Positions 36,476 through 44,874 of a stretch of 64,000 nucleotides of DNA are shown piece by piece. This DNA comes from Chloroflexota bacterium. GTDB lineage: Bacteria; Vulcanimicrobiota; JAMCWD01. The stretch is from contig JAMCWD010000035.1 of the NCBI GenBank assembly GCA_023475345.1, forward strand, positions 1 through 64,000. The letters run 5' to 3'. Numbering within the stretch: the stretch's first letter is position 1; every line of letters starts with the position of its first letter. The notes under the pieces were generated by a model, which did no database searches, had not been told where the DNA came from, and saw nothing but the letters and a program-made list of their open reading frames with translations. A program made the translations under genes and the position numbers.

Positions 36476-37450
36476 ATAGACAGATTCAAATTTCTCGAAC
36501 TTCCTGACGAAAAGGATCCGTCAAAAAGCACTTCCGATATTTCTCCGGTCGAAGAGGAAGAAAAAGACTACACGTATTACCTGGCCCAGGCGCAGAAGAA
36601 ATACCGGCAAGGAGAATATGAGGAATCCCTCCGCTTTTATTCCAGGGCTCTGAAATTCAATTCAAGCCTTATAGAAGCATGGGAAGGCCAGGTCAGATCC
36701 CTTATCGACCTTGAAGAATACAGGGAAGCGGAAGTCTGGGCGAACAAGGCATTAAGCTTTTTCCCGAACAACCCGGACCTCTTGTCGGTAAAAGGGCTGG
36801 TGCTTGCTTTCAATGTCAAATACGAAGAAGCCCTGAAAGCTTCCGACGACGCCGTAAAAGCCGGTTCCGACAGTGACTATTACTGGCTTGACAGAGGAAG
36901 CATCCTTCTTTTGAAAGACGAACTGGACACGGCAAAAAGGTGCCTGGAGAAAGTCCTCGATAACAATTCCGACGATTGGTTCTGGATCTCCAGGGTCGGC
37001 CTCATTTATTTACAAGCCAACCTTGCGGCCCCTGCAATAGGCCTGCTTACCGAAGCCTGCAGCATTAAAGGCGACTGCCCTTACCTGTGGTACCGGCTCG
37101 GAACAGCGCAAACGATGGCCAAAAACCAGGGCAAAGCAAAATTTTATTTCCAGAAAGCGCTGGAGGCCGACCCGAAATACCGCCCGGCCCTGAACGCTTT
37201 GAATAAGACGCGAAGGAAGGAATGTTTTATAGCCACCCACGTATTCGGGGAGGATTCGAAAGAAGTGGCGATATTAAGGGAGTACAGGTACTCATTCCTG
37301 GAAACAAATTGGGCGGGCAGGCTGTTTGTAAAAATTTATTATCTGGCAGGCCCGGGGATGGCTGAACTCATGAAGCGTTTCCCTGTATTGGAAAAGTCCG
37401 GCAGGCAAATTTTGCTTACCGTTGTGGAATTTTTGAAAAGGCGGGTTTAG
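36476..37450 (+). CDS. TPR protein with CFI-box C-terminus, probable AUA start
   Basis: About 324 residues. TPR units cover ~40-245 (for example YEESLRFYSRALKFNSSLIE, PYLWYRLGTAQTMAKNQGKA). The C-terminus starts with CFIATHVFGEDSKEVAILRE and ends with a long hydrophobic-basic tail, the CFI-box C-terminal domain. The frame is open and TPR-like well upstream of its first ordinary start (TTG 36782). GGGGAGG at 36461-36467 lies 8 bases before ATA 36476, which opens ATA-GAC-AGA-TTC. So ATA seems to act as initiator, or is a mutated or misread ATG. The gene lies between DUF1257 and DUF2997 genes and is probably the system's adaptor. Confidence 0.75.
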   Translation: MDRFKFLELPDEKDPSKSTSDISPVEEEEKDYTYYLAQAQKKYRQGEYEESLRFYSRALKFNSSLIEAWEGQVRSLIDLEEYREAEVWANKALSFFPNNPDLLSVKGLVLAFNVKYEEALKASDDAVKAGSDSDYYWLDRGSILLLKDELDTAKRCLEKVLDNNSDDWFWISRVGLIYLQANLAAPAIGLLTEACSIKGDCPYLWYRLGTAQTMAKNQGKAKFYFQKALEADPKYRPALNALNKTRRKECFIATHVFGEDSKEVAILREYRYSFLETNWAGRLFVKIYYLAGPGMAELMKRFPVLEKSGRQILLTVVEFLKRRV

Positions 37451-37453
37451 AAG

Positions 37454-37651
37454 ATGGCTAAGAAGGAAGAGATTGAAATCACCATTTCCCCCGACGGCAC
37501 AATCCACGGCCATACCATGGGAATTAAAGGGAAAGAGTGCATGGAGGTCGTGAAGAGGCTGGCAAAGGAGGTGGGAACCGTTGAATCAAAAAGGTTCACT
37601 TCCGAATACTATGAAGAAGAAGAAACTGCAAAAGTCAGAAGAACCCTTTAG
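37454..37651 (+). CDS. DUF2997 family small protein
   Basis: A 65-residue protein with EIEITISPDGTIHGHTMGIK, GKECMEVVKRLAKEVG and the end KRFTSEYYEEEE. This matches DUF2997, a small family often found beside DUF1257 in cyanobacteria. Function unknown. Its ATG is three bases after the TPR stop. The last 71 bases overlap the next frame, which has its own ribosome site inside this gene. Confidence 0.8.
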   Translation: MAKKEEIEITISPDGTIHGHTMGIKGKECMEVVKRLAKEVGTVESKRFTSEYYEEEETAKVRRTL

Positions 37652-37796
37652 AAAAACCGATATCGTAATCGACCGAAACGGTGTCATCACTATTGTCTGT
37701 CTTTATGATGAATTTCTTCCCATCGCATATAGCATCAACCCTGAGGACGAGCGTTTAAAAAGATTTCTGAAGAAGCAAGAAGATGAGATGCCCTAA
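37581..37796 (+). CDS. small overlapping protein, unknown
   Basis: A 71-residue frame starting at TTG 37581. AAAGGAGGTGGGAACCG directly precedes it, a near-perfect ribosome site lying inside the DUF2997 gene in another frame. The core (KTDIVIDRNGVITIVCLYDE) is beta-like and ends with a charged helix (DERLKRFLKKQEDEM). ATG 37611 is an alternative start. Not recognised. It overlaps genes on both sides (71 bases upstream, 14 downstream), consistent with coupled translation in stoichiometric amounts. Confidence 0.6.
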   Translation: MNQKGSLPNTMKKKKLQKSEEPFRKTDIVIDRNGVITIVCLYDEFLPIAYSINPEDERLKRFLKKQEDEMP

Positions 37797-38892
37797 CTGC
37801 GGATTCGAAAGCATGTCCGGGGATGAAAGATGCTTTAAGTGTAACGCATTCCTGGGCGACCTGCCCCCGGAAGAATTGGAGCCTGTAAGGAAAAAAGACA
37901 GCAATATAAATGAATCGCTCGCTTACAGGCTGAAGAAATTTTTCAGAAGATCTTACTTTGAAGCTGCTAAAGACGAATTCCCAGCCGAACGTTTTCAGGG
38001 GGCATACAGGCGGTTCTATCCTTTTATAGCGGCATTCGCTTCGTTCATGCTGCCGGGGCTGGGGCAAATTATCAACAGGAGACCCCTGAAAGGGCTGTTC
38101 TTTTTTCTGGCCTATTTCGGCCTTCTTGTTTATTACTATATCTCGTGGTTCCACGGGTTACATGTAAACGTCGATACTTTTCCCGTTTTCCTGTATTGCC
38201 TGTCTATGTCGCCGGTAGTCGTCAGCGTCGTTCATGTCTGGGTGATTTTTGACGCGTACAGCGAAGCCTACAGGAAATCACAGAACAAGCCGATAGGTAT
38301 AGGAGAAGCCATCGTCGTATCCTTTATGTTTTCGATTTTAATATTTCTGTTATTGTCAACATTCAGAGATATTTCCGACCCTAATCTTGAGGCATTCAGG
38401 ATGGGGCCGATGCAGCATCTTGTCCATGCAGGCATTTTCCCCGGTGATACCGTTATTATAAACTCTCACTATTATGAAAGACATCTTGTTAAAAGGGGGC
38501 AAATTGTCAGGTATAGTTACAGTGGGATGGTGTATGTCGGGAGACGTTTACCTGGCAGAGGGGCAGGCCGGCAAATTATGCAATCAGTATCGTTTATCGG
38601 GGAGATTACGGGAATGCCCGGGGAACATGTTGTGATCGATAAGGATGGGATACACGCAGGGGGAAAAAATTTCCCTCTCCCATACGGGTGGAAGGAATTC
38701 ATTACCGATGAACATAAAATATATAAATGCAGATTGGGTCTGGATGCATATTTTATAATGTTCCCCTTCGAATCGGCGCCGTGGAGCCTTCTGAAGGGGG
38801 ATATGGCGCCGTGTATCGTTCACGAAACCCTTATAAAGGGCAAATGTATAATGGTATTCAATCCGCCGGGACATAGAAAGGTGCTGCCATGA
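37783..38892 (+). CDS. zinc-ribbon membrane protein with degenerate signal-peptidase-like domain
   Basis: A 369-residue protein. It starts with a zinc ribbon (CPNCGF at 3-8, CFKCNAF), then a linker and several membrane helices from ~80, including FASFMLPGLGQIINRRPLKG, a pattern common in small multi-TM proteins. From ~205 it resembles signal peptidase I: GIFPGDTVIIN (GD of box B), KRGQIVRY (box C), GEITGMPGEHVVID (box D). The catalytic Ser (SMxP context) reads RMGPMQHL, and the Lys of box D (KR-GLPGD) reads GEITGMPGE, so both appear absent. It is probably a pseudo-peptidase that binds rather than cuts. Overlaps both neighbours. Confidence 0.7.
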   Translation: MRCPNCGFESMSGDERCFKCNAFLGDLPPEELEPVRKKDSNINESLAYRLKKFFRRSYFEAAKDEFPAERFQGAYRRFYPFIAAFASFMLPGLGQIINRRPLKGLFFFLAYFGLLVYYYISWFHGLHVNVDTFPVFLYCLSMSPVVVSVVHVWVIFDAYSEAYRKSQNKPIGIGEAIVVSFMFSILIFLLLSTFRDISDPNLEAFRMGPMQHLVHAGIFPGDTVIINSHYYERHLVKRGQIVRYSYSGMVYVGRRLPGRGAGRQIMQSVSFIGEITGMPGEHVVIDKDGIHAGGKNFPLPYGWKEFITDEHKIYKCRLGLDAYFIMFPFESAPWSLLKGDMAPCIVHETLIKGKCIMVFNPPGHRKVLP

Positions 38893-39935
38893 AATTAGAG
38901 ACTCTTCTGGCAAAAGCGGTGGAGATGGAGGCTTCGGATCTCCATATAGTAGCAGGGATTCCGCCCAGTGTCCGTATAGACGGAGAAATACAATTCCTTG
39001 AATGTGACAAGCTTTCGGGCGAAGATACGAAAAACATGATCTACGAAGTCCTGACGGAAGAACAGGTAAAACGGTTCGAAAACGAATGGGAGCTTGAATT
39101 TTCGTATGCCGACGATAATCACGGCCGGTTCAGGGCCAGCATATATTACGAAAAAGGGAATATCGAGGCATCGTTCAGGGTGGTGCCGCTTACCCTGAAG
39201 AATTTTTCGGAACTGGGGCTTCCACCGATAATAGAAGAGCTGGCATTGAAGCCCAACGGGCTTGTCCTTGTAACGGGGCCGACCGGCATGGGCAAAACCA
39301 CGACCCTGAACGCCATGATCGACCTCATCAACAAGGAGCGCCGCTACAGGATAATAACCATCGAAGACCCGATCGAATTCGTCCACAAACACAACAAAAG
39401 CGTAATTATCCAGAGAGAAGTCGATACGGACACCCACTCGTTCTATGACGCGCTGATCCATTCTCTGCGCCAGGACCCCAATGTGATCTGCGTCGGTGAG
39501 ATGCGGGATCTGGAAACCATATCCACCGCTGTAACAGCGGCTGAAACAGGACACCTCGTATTATCTACACTGCATACGAGCGACGCCACGCAGACTATAG
39601 ACAGGATCATAGATATATTCCCTCCCCACCAGCAGGCCCAGATCCAGATCCAGCTTTCAAACTGCCTGCAGGGAGTCATTTCCCAACTGCTGCTGCCAAG
39701 GGTCGCCCAGAGGGGAAGGGTGCTTGCCCTGGAAATCCTCGTGGCTACAAACGCCGTCCGGAACCTTGTCAGGAAAGGCAAAACAGACCAGATACCGAAT
39801 GTCATATCCATGAGTTCCGACTTCGGGATGATCGATATGGACAAATCTATCAAATCCCTTTACGAGCAGGGCATAATCACTTACGACACAGCGATGTCCA
39901 AGGTCAAAGAACCCGCCGATTTCAAGTTGAGATAA
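38889..39935 (+). CDS. pilT: type IV pilus retraction ATPase PilT
   Basis: A 348-residue hexameric ATPase that depolymerises type IV pili for twitching motility. Visible are Walker A GPTGMGKTTTLN, Asp box VEDPIEFVH, Walker B ICVGEMRDLETISTAVTAAE, and His box HLVLSTLHTSD. The N-terminal PAS-like domain carries ASDLHIVAGIPPSVRIDGEI. Length is typical (340-370). Its ATG overlaps the preceding stop by four bases, putting it in the Ycf46 series rather than with pilB/pilC at 59230-62132. PilT versus the close paralogue PilU is not certain. Confidence 0.9.
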   Translation: MKLETLLAKAVEMEASDLHIVAGIPPSVRIDGEIQFLECDKLSGEDTKNMIYEVLTEEQVKRFENEWELEFSYADDNHGRFRASIYYEKGNIEASFRVVPLTLKNFSELGLPPIIEELALKPNGLVLVTGPTGMGKTTTLNAMIDLINKERRYRIITIEDPIEFVHKHNKSVIIQREVDTDTHSFYDALIHSLRQDPNVICVGEMRDLETISTAVTAAETGHLVLSTLHTSDATQTIDRIIDIFPPHQQAQIQIQLSNCLQGVISQLLLPRVAQRGRVLALEILVATNAVRNLVRKGKTDQIPNVISMSSDFGMIDMDKSIKSLYEQGIITYDTAMSKVKEPADFKLR

Positions 39936-40100
39936 AGCCCGGCCCCACGGAAGGAATTTTATTTATAAAGGCGAAATCGGGATTGTTTCGACACCGGTAA
40001 CAATCAGCGAAATGGCTATTTCCGGAATAACGGCCGGGAAGAGGGATATGCTATAAAATTCGCATCAAGTTATTGATGTATTAACCGGGGGGGAAATGAA

Positions 40101-41453
40101 ATGGCGCTGACAGGACTACAGATTTATAAGTTATTGCCCAAAACGAATTGCGGCAAGTGTGGTTTTCCGACCTGCCTTGCTTTTGCAATGGCCCTGGCCG
40201 GGAAAAAGACCGAGCTTGCACAATGCCCGGATGTTTCGGAAGAGGCTAAAACGGCCCTGGGCGAAGCGTCTTCGCCTCCGATACGCCTTGTTACCATAGG
40301 CGCCGGCGACAGGAAGGCGGAGCTCGGCAATGAAACCGTCATGTTCCGCCACGAACAGACTTTTTATCACAAGCCTGTGTTTGCAATGAGAGTCGATGAC
40401 ACGCTTTCCCCGGACGACCTCCAGGCGAAGAAGGAAAAGCTGAAGAAGCTTTCGTTCGACAGGGTCGGGATGGTTTTCGGGGTCGAGATGATTGCTCTGA
40501 AAAATTCTTCGGGCAATCCGGTGAAATTCGCCGGAGCAGCCGGGATCTTAAATGATCCGGAATATCCCATGATCCTGATAACTTCCGATCCTGCGGCGAT
40601 GGAAGCCGCGCTTGAAAAGGCAGGTTCGAACAGGCCGCTTATTTATGCGGCGGACGAGAGTAACTGGGAGAAGATGTGCGAGCTTGCGAAAAAATATTCC
40701 TGTCCGCTTGTCGTTAAAGCAAAAGGGCTGGAGGCGCTGGGCGCCCTGGTGGAAAAAGTTAAGGGCGCAGGAGTTGCCGACATTATCCTTGATTCTGAGC
40801 CGGAAAATCTCCACGAAGCGCTCCGCGACCAGGTACAGGTGAGAAGGCTCGCCCTGAAAAAGAACAACCGGACTTACGGCTATCCGACGATAGCTTTCTG
40901 CGGCGGTGATGATATCGAGATGCAGGCTGCCCGCGCATCGGCTTTCATCGACAAGTATGCAGGCGTTATCGTGCTCGATGTCGATGAGCCGTGGCAGGCT
41001 CTTTCCATAATCACCCTCAGGCTGAACATATACACCGATCCTCAGAAGCCCATCCAGATGGAAGCAAAGATTTACCCGGTAGGCCAGGTTACCGACGAAT
41101 CTCCCGTCCTGGTAACCACCAACTTCTCGCTCACTTATTTCACGGTTGCAGGCGAGATAGAAGCAAGCAAGATCCCAGCGTATCTCGTAATAGTCGATAC
41201 CGACGGCACATCGGTCCTTACTGCATGGGCGGCGGACAAATTCAACCCGGAGACCATCTCCAAGGCCATGAAACAGTACGGCATCGAAGGGATGGTAAAG
41301 CACCGCTCGGTTATAATCCCCGGATATGTCGCGGTGATATCGGGCGGGCTGGAAGAAGAGTCCGGCTGGAAGGTGGATGTCGGGCCGAAAGAAGCTGCAG
41401 GCATCCCTGCATATCTTAAGAAGGTAGGACCGAAAGTAAAAGCCCCGGCGTAA
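40101..41453 (+). CDS. cdhE: acetyl-CoA decarbonylase/synthase gamma subunit (corrinoid iron-sulfur protein, large)
   Basis: A 450-residue protein with the diagnostic N-terminal [4Fe-4S] motif: Cys17, Cys20, Cys25 and Cys42 in NCGKCGFPTC...LAQCP. A TIM-barrel (~75-330) and a C-terminal corrinoid-binding part (GIPAYLVIVDTDGTSVLTAW, then HRSVIIPGYVAVISGGLEEE) follow. In the Wood-Ljungdahl pathway it carries the methyl group to acetyl-CoA synthase. GGGGGGGAAATGAA precedes the ATG. No other CODH/ACS subunit is in this window; in complete loci the delta subunit and acsB are usually near. The organism may hold them elsewhere, or this may be a stand-alone methyl-transfer protein. Confidence 0.88.
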   Translation: MALTGLQIYKLLPKTNCGKCGFPTCLAFAMALAGKKTELAQCPDVSEEAKTALGEASSPPIRLVTIGAGDRKAELGNETVMFRHEQTFYHKPVFAMRVDDTLSPDDLQAKKEKLKKLSFDRVGMVFGVEMIALKNSSGNPVKFAGAAGILNDPEYPMILITSDPAAMEAALEKAGSNRPLIYAADESNWEKMCELAKKYSCPLVVKAKGLEALGALVEKVKGAGVADIILDSEPENLHEALRDQVQVRRLALKKNNRTYGYPTIAFCGGDDIEMQAARASAFIDKYAGVIVLDVDEPWQALSIITLRLNIYTDPQKPIQMEAKIYPVGQVTDESPVLVTTNFSLTYFTVAGEIEASKIPAYLVIVDTDGTSVLTAWAADKFNPETISKAMKQYGIEGMVKHRSVIIPGYVAVISGGLEEESGWKVDVGPKEAAGIPAYLKKVGPKVKAPA

Positions 41454-41629
41454 TACCGGGACCGGTTTTTATAAATACAAGCTTTATGCAGGCTGCCCCA
41501 TCCATAGTTCCCCTCCGGCGGAGAGATATTGATTTTGACGGGATTTATCGGCAGCCTCCAACGCAGGAATTCATGCTCTACTAGTGAAGATCGACATACA
41601 AAATCGGGTTATCTTACAAAGGGAGGGAC

Positions 41630-42160
41630 ATGAATACCCGGAAACTGGTAATATTGTCGGCGTTTCTCGGAACCTCGGTTTTTCTGAGGCTGATAAGTAT
41701 TCATATACCTGCGGTCGGCGTCGAGCTTTTGAGGATCGGCATCGCCGGGATCCCCATAGTTCTTGCCGGGCTGATGTTCGGGCCTGTTGCAGGGGGAATA
41801 GTGGGAGTGCTCGCCGATGTTCTCGGCTTCTGGATTAGCCCCACCGGGCCGTTCCTGCCCCAGTTTACGATAGTCTCCGCGCTCAACGGCATCCTGCCGC
41901 CAATTCTGTTGCTCAATCGCCGCCCCCCGTTTTCACTGCCTGCGCTTATTTATTCTATCACCGTTACTAGGGTCATAACTCATGTGCTGCTTATCCCGTA
42001 TTTTCTGAGCACTATTTTAAAGGCCCCGTACAACGTTACCCTGACAGCCCAGCTCTTATACCAAGCCGTAAGCATACCGGTTTATGTAATAGTAATCAAA
42101 GCGCTGCTGCTGGCGTTCGCGCAGAGAGCCTCCAGAATAGCCGCCGTCCCTGGAAAGTAA
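41630..42160 (+). CDS. folT: ECF transporter S component, folate-type
   Basis: A 176-residue membrane protein with about six helices. LGTSVFLRLISIHIP and RIGIAGIPIVLAGLMFGPVA, then GVLADVLGFWISPTGPFLPQ, are the pattern of FolT-type substrate-binding subunits of ECF transporters. Such subunits pair with shared EcfA/EcfT modules encoded elsewhere. The stop overlaps the start of folC by one base, so folate or a related pterin is the probable cargo. AAAGGGAGGGAC precedes the ATG. No matching riboswitch was seen upstream. Confidence 0.8.
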   Translation: MNTRKLVILSAFLGTSVFLRLISIHIPAVGVELLRIGIAGIPIVLAGLMFGPVAGGIVGVLADVLGFWISPTGPFLPQFTIVSALNGILPPILLLNRRPPFSLPALIYSITVTRVITHVLLIPYFLSTILKAPYNVTLTAQLLYQAVSIPVYVIVIKALLLAFAQRASRIAAVPGK

Positions 42161-43524
42161 TGCAGGGAAAAGCTCAGCCCTCATCGGAAACTTTTGCCAT
42201 GAAACCTCAATCCCTTGAAAAACTGTACAACCTTATCGATTATGAAAAATGGAGCACTCTCCCTTATAACGTTGTAAAGCTCGAACGGGCGAAGGAACTG
42301 CTTTCCAGGATCGGGAACCCACAGGAAGGGCTTAAAATCGTGCTTATTGCGGGGACCAAGGGGAAAGGCTCATGCGCCGCGATGATCTCATCGATAATAT
42401 GTAATGCGGGTTATAAAGTCGGCACATTCACAAACCCCCATGTAAGCGATTTCAGAGAAAGGATCAGGATAAACCTCGAGCCTTTGCCGGGCAAGGATCT
42501 GGACAGACTAATCGAAGAGACCTGGCCTGCGGTGGAGAGCATGGAAGGCACCGAATTGAGGAAGCCGACTTATTTCGAAGTTTGTGTAGCGCTTGCTTAT
42601 AAATATTTTCATGAGCAAAAAGTTGACCTTGCGGTGATGGAAGTGGGGATGGGGGGGAGGCTGGACGCAACCAATTGCTGTTCTCCGACCCTGAGTGTGA
42701 TAATGCCCGTGAGCATCGATCATACGGATGTGCTGGGGGAAACCGTTCCTGAAATCGCATCCGAGAAAGCAGGGATTTTGCATAAAGGAGCAGGTGCGAT
42801 CATATCGGTACAACAGCCTGAGGCGGACAGGGTCATTTCGGAGATCGCCGCTTCATTGAACATCGAGCCTGTAAAAGCTGGCAGGGATTTTACATGGCAG
42901 GTTCATGAAATGGAGTTGACCGGTTCCCGTTTTTCCATGACAGGACTAAAAGGGGAGTACAACGATCTTTATGTATCCCTCCCTGGCAAACAACAGGTCG
43001 AAAATGCCGCAGCGGCGGTCGGCGCATGTGAGATGTTGTCGGAAGCCGGTTTTGTATTAAGCGAAGATGCCATCAGGAAAGGCCTTGCCTGTCTCAGGTG
43101 GCCTGCACGCATGGAATTCTTCCCCGGGGAGCTGCCGGTACTTCTCGATGTGTCGCATAACCATGCCTCGGCTAAGGCTCTCAGGGAGTTTATAGAAGAT
43201 GTCATGAAGCCGGAGCGGGCGGCGCTTCTGTTCGCCTGTCTCAGGGATAAGGATATTGAAGCTATTTTGAGGGAGCTTCTCCCGATATTCGATACACTTG
43301 TCATATCCGCCGTCTCCAACCCGCGCTGTGCTCTACCTGAAGAAATTGAAAGCATCGCCCGCAGGGTAATGGGGCCGGGTTATCCGATACGTATTATTCC
43401 AGGGCCGCTTCAGGCTTTGAAAATAGCCGGGGAACTTGGAGGCGAAGACCTGCTCGTAATCACCGGATCGTTTTACCTGGCAGGTGAAATAAGACCTTTA
43501 TTATCGGAAAGGAGCAATAGATGA
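42160..43524 (+). CDS. folC: folylpolyglutamate / dihydrofolate synthase
   Basis: A 454-residue Mur-ligase-family enzyme that adds glutamate to (dihydro)pteroate or folates. Family landmarks: ATP loop VLIAGTKGKGSCAAMI, TNPHVSDFRERIRIN, EVGMGGRLDATN, ISIDHTDVLGET-type metal/His region, and DVSHNHASAKAL. The first ~13 residues may be a non-native extension (ATG 42199 is an alternative). It is coupled to folT upstream (TAATG) and to the next gene downstream by a four-base overlap. Confidence 0.92.
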   Translation: MQGKAQPSSETFAMKPQSLEKLYNLIDYEKWSTLPYNVVKLERAKELLSRIGNPQEGLKIVLIAGTKGKGSCAAMISSIICNAGYKVGTFTNPHVSDFRERIRINLEPLPGKDLDRLIEETWPAVESMEGTELRKPTYFEVCVALAYKYFHEQKVDLAVMEVGMGGRLDATNCCSPTLSVIMPVSIDHTDVLGETVPEIASEKAGILHKGAGAIISVQQPEADRVISEIAASLNIEPVKAGRDFTWQVHEMELTGSRFSMTGLKGEYNDLYVSLPGKQQVENAAAAVGACEMLSEAGFVLSEDAIRKGLACLRWPARMEFFPGELPVLLDVSHNHASAKALREFIEDVMKPERAALLFACLRDKDIEAILRELLPIFDTLVISAVSNPRCALPEEIESIARRVMGPGYPIRIIPGPLQALKIAGELGGEDLLVITGSFYLAGEIRPLLSERSNR

Positions 43525-43961
43525 GCTTTAAAGTAACGACACTCAAAAAGGATAGTTTCGAGCCGTTCGGAAAAATCCTCGGTGCCGGGGAGACGCCTGA
43601 CGGCGAAGAAAAAGATTGGAAATTTTATGTACTGGTAACCGAGCCGGATTCTCCCTGGCGTATCGGCTATTACGTTCCGAAGATCAAAAAGCTGGCGAAG
43701 CTGGAGCGTCATGACAGCATGGAAAGCTTCGAGCCTGTTACCGGCTTTTGCCTGCTTGTAGTAGCCGAGCCTGATAAGCCGGACGAGCCTGTGGTTTTCG
43801 TGCTCGATAAGCCTGTTGTATTATACAAGAAAATCTGGCACGGGATCCTTTCGCTTTCTGATGTTGTTGAGATTAAGATTACAGAGAATCTGGAAGTGGG
43901 GACGGAGTTTCACCGTTTCCGGAAACCCCTGGAATTCAGGGTTATAGGCGGGAACCAGTAA
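43521..43961 (+). CDS. AllA-like (ureidoglycolate lyase family) cupin
   Basis: A 146-residue cupin. It begins VTTLKKDSFEPFGKILGAGE and carries LERHDSMESFEPVTG and IWHGILSL, the arrangement of ureidoglycolate lyase AllA. Many homologues lie outside allantoin pathways, and the rest of that pathway is absent here, so the enzyme activity is uncertain. The ATG overlaps the folC stop, making a folT-folC-cupin operon. Confidence 0.75.
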   Translation: MSFKVTTLKKDSFEPFGKILGAGETPDGEEKDWKFYVLVTEPDSPWRIGYYVPKIKKLAKLERHDSMESFEPVTGFCLLVVAEPDKPDEPVVFVLDKPVVLYKKIWHGILSLSDVVEIKITENLEVGTEFHRFRKPLEFRVIGGNQ

Positions 43962-44380
43962 GCGGCGAAACGCGAAGGCGAAAAAGCTTTTCAAAACGCC
44001 GGCCCTGTCAGCGGCGTGATAACAGTATGAAATTATGGATTATGAAAAGTTGAGAAAATCATTTTCGGACAGCCTGTTATTTCGGGGACAGAATCATGAG
44101 GTTTTTGTGAGCAAAATGAGGTTTAAACAAAATCTGAAATACGCTCAAATTAAAGATTTGTCCCCATCAACCTTTTCTTCCAAACTTCAATTCAAAAGGT
44201 TTTCTAAGCTTTCACCTGGCGGATATCTTTCATCCACCAACTTGAAACCGTCCTTCTCTATAGAAGTAAGAAAGTAACTGCACAAATCGCAAAGCGCGCA
44301 GAGTTTTTTTTAATCAATATGTGAGGTCTAAAAATACTATCCAATAAAAAATAATTGCGTCTTACGGCGATTGACATAAG

Positions 44381-44650
44381 CAGATCTGTGCCTTTTATAG
44401 CGATAACTTGTGCCTGCTCGACATCCCCCGGCCCTGCGGGCCACCCCCTTTATTTTAAGGGGGAATTCGTTTTGCTGTTCCGCAGGTCTGAGGCTGAAGT
44501 TCAGGATGACAGTGTCTTGGTTCAGGATGACAAATCCTTCTTGAACTTTAGCCGCAACGAATCGGAGTACCATAACAAAATCCCCTTTTGTTAAGGGGGC
44601 GCGGGGGTTGTCGCGTAAGAAAAACTTTCGCATTAAAATGCACAGATCTG
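44381..44650. mobile_element. MITE-like element, related to repeats A and B
   Basis: Terminal inverted repeats CAGATCTGTG (44381-44390) and CACAGATCTG (44641-44650) are exact; similarity continues inward (17 of 20 bases). The left part matches repeat A inverted (GGCACAAGTTATCG..ATAAAA.GCACAGA), while the right part matches A and B directly (TTTAGCCGCAACGAATCG, TGTTAAGGGGGC). About 270 bp with no transposase frame, so a non-autonomous element is likely. Confidence 0.65.
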
Positions 44651-44663
44651 GAGCAAAAACTCT

Positions 44664-44695
44664 CCGTCATTCCTGCGAAGGCAGGAATCCAGAAG
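44664..44695. repeat. short hairpin repeat module
   Basis: CGTCAT precedes TTCCTGC (44670-44676), GAAG loop, GCAGGAA (44681-44687), then TCC. The same design with compensating changes occurs in repeat B at 20351-20370. This kind of palindrome is common between genes in many bacteria. Confidence 0.6.
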
Positions 44696-44874
44696 AAAAA
44701 CAACAGATTTATCCACACAACAGACAGCCTGAGAAAATCTGAACAGTTGATTCTGTATCTCTAGAGAATTCGATTCTTTATAAACTCAAGCCCGACAACG
44801 GCAAACTGCCATTGTGTTGAAATTTTTATTGGACAGTACTGATTTAAAGTTTCCTGTTTCTACAATTAATGTTT

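Larger units (their letters stand above)
43962..44874. other. 913-bp non-coding gap
   Basis: No convincing gene is seen. The gap holds a MITE-like element (44381-44650) and a TTCCTGC-GAAG-GCAGGAA hairpin module (44664-44695). The 80-codon frame at 44035-44277 has no ribosome site and no recognisable sequence. Confidence 0.7.

Noticed and set aside
41454..41629. Folate (THF) riboswitch before folT
   Set aside because: Only GGAGAGA-like similarity is seen. The conserved paired elements of the THF class could not be drawn, so it is not annotated. An Infernal search with the THF models would settle it.
44035..44277. 80-codon frame in the non-coding gap
   Set aside because: No ribosome site, no homologous motif and unusual composition; likely random.
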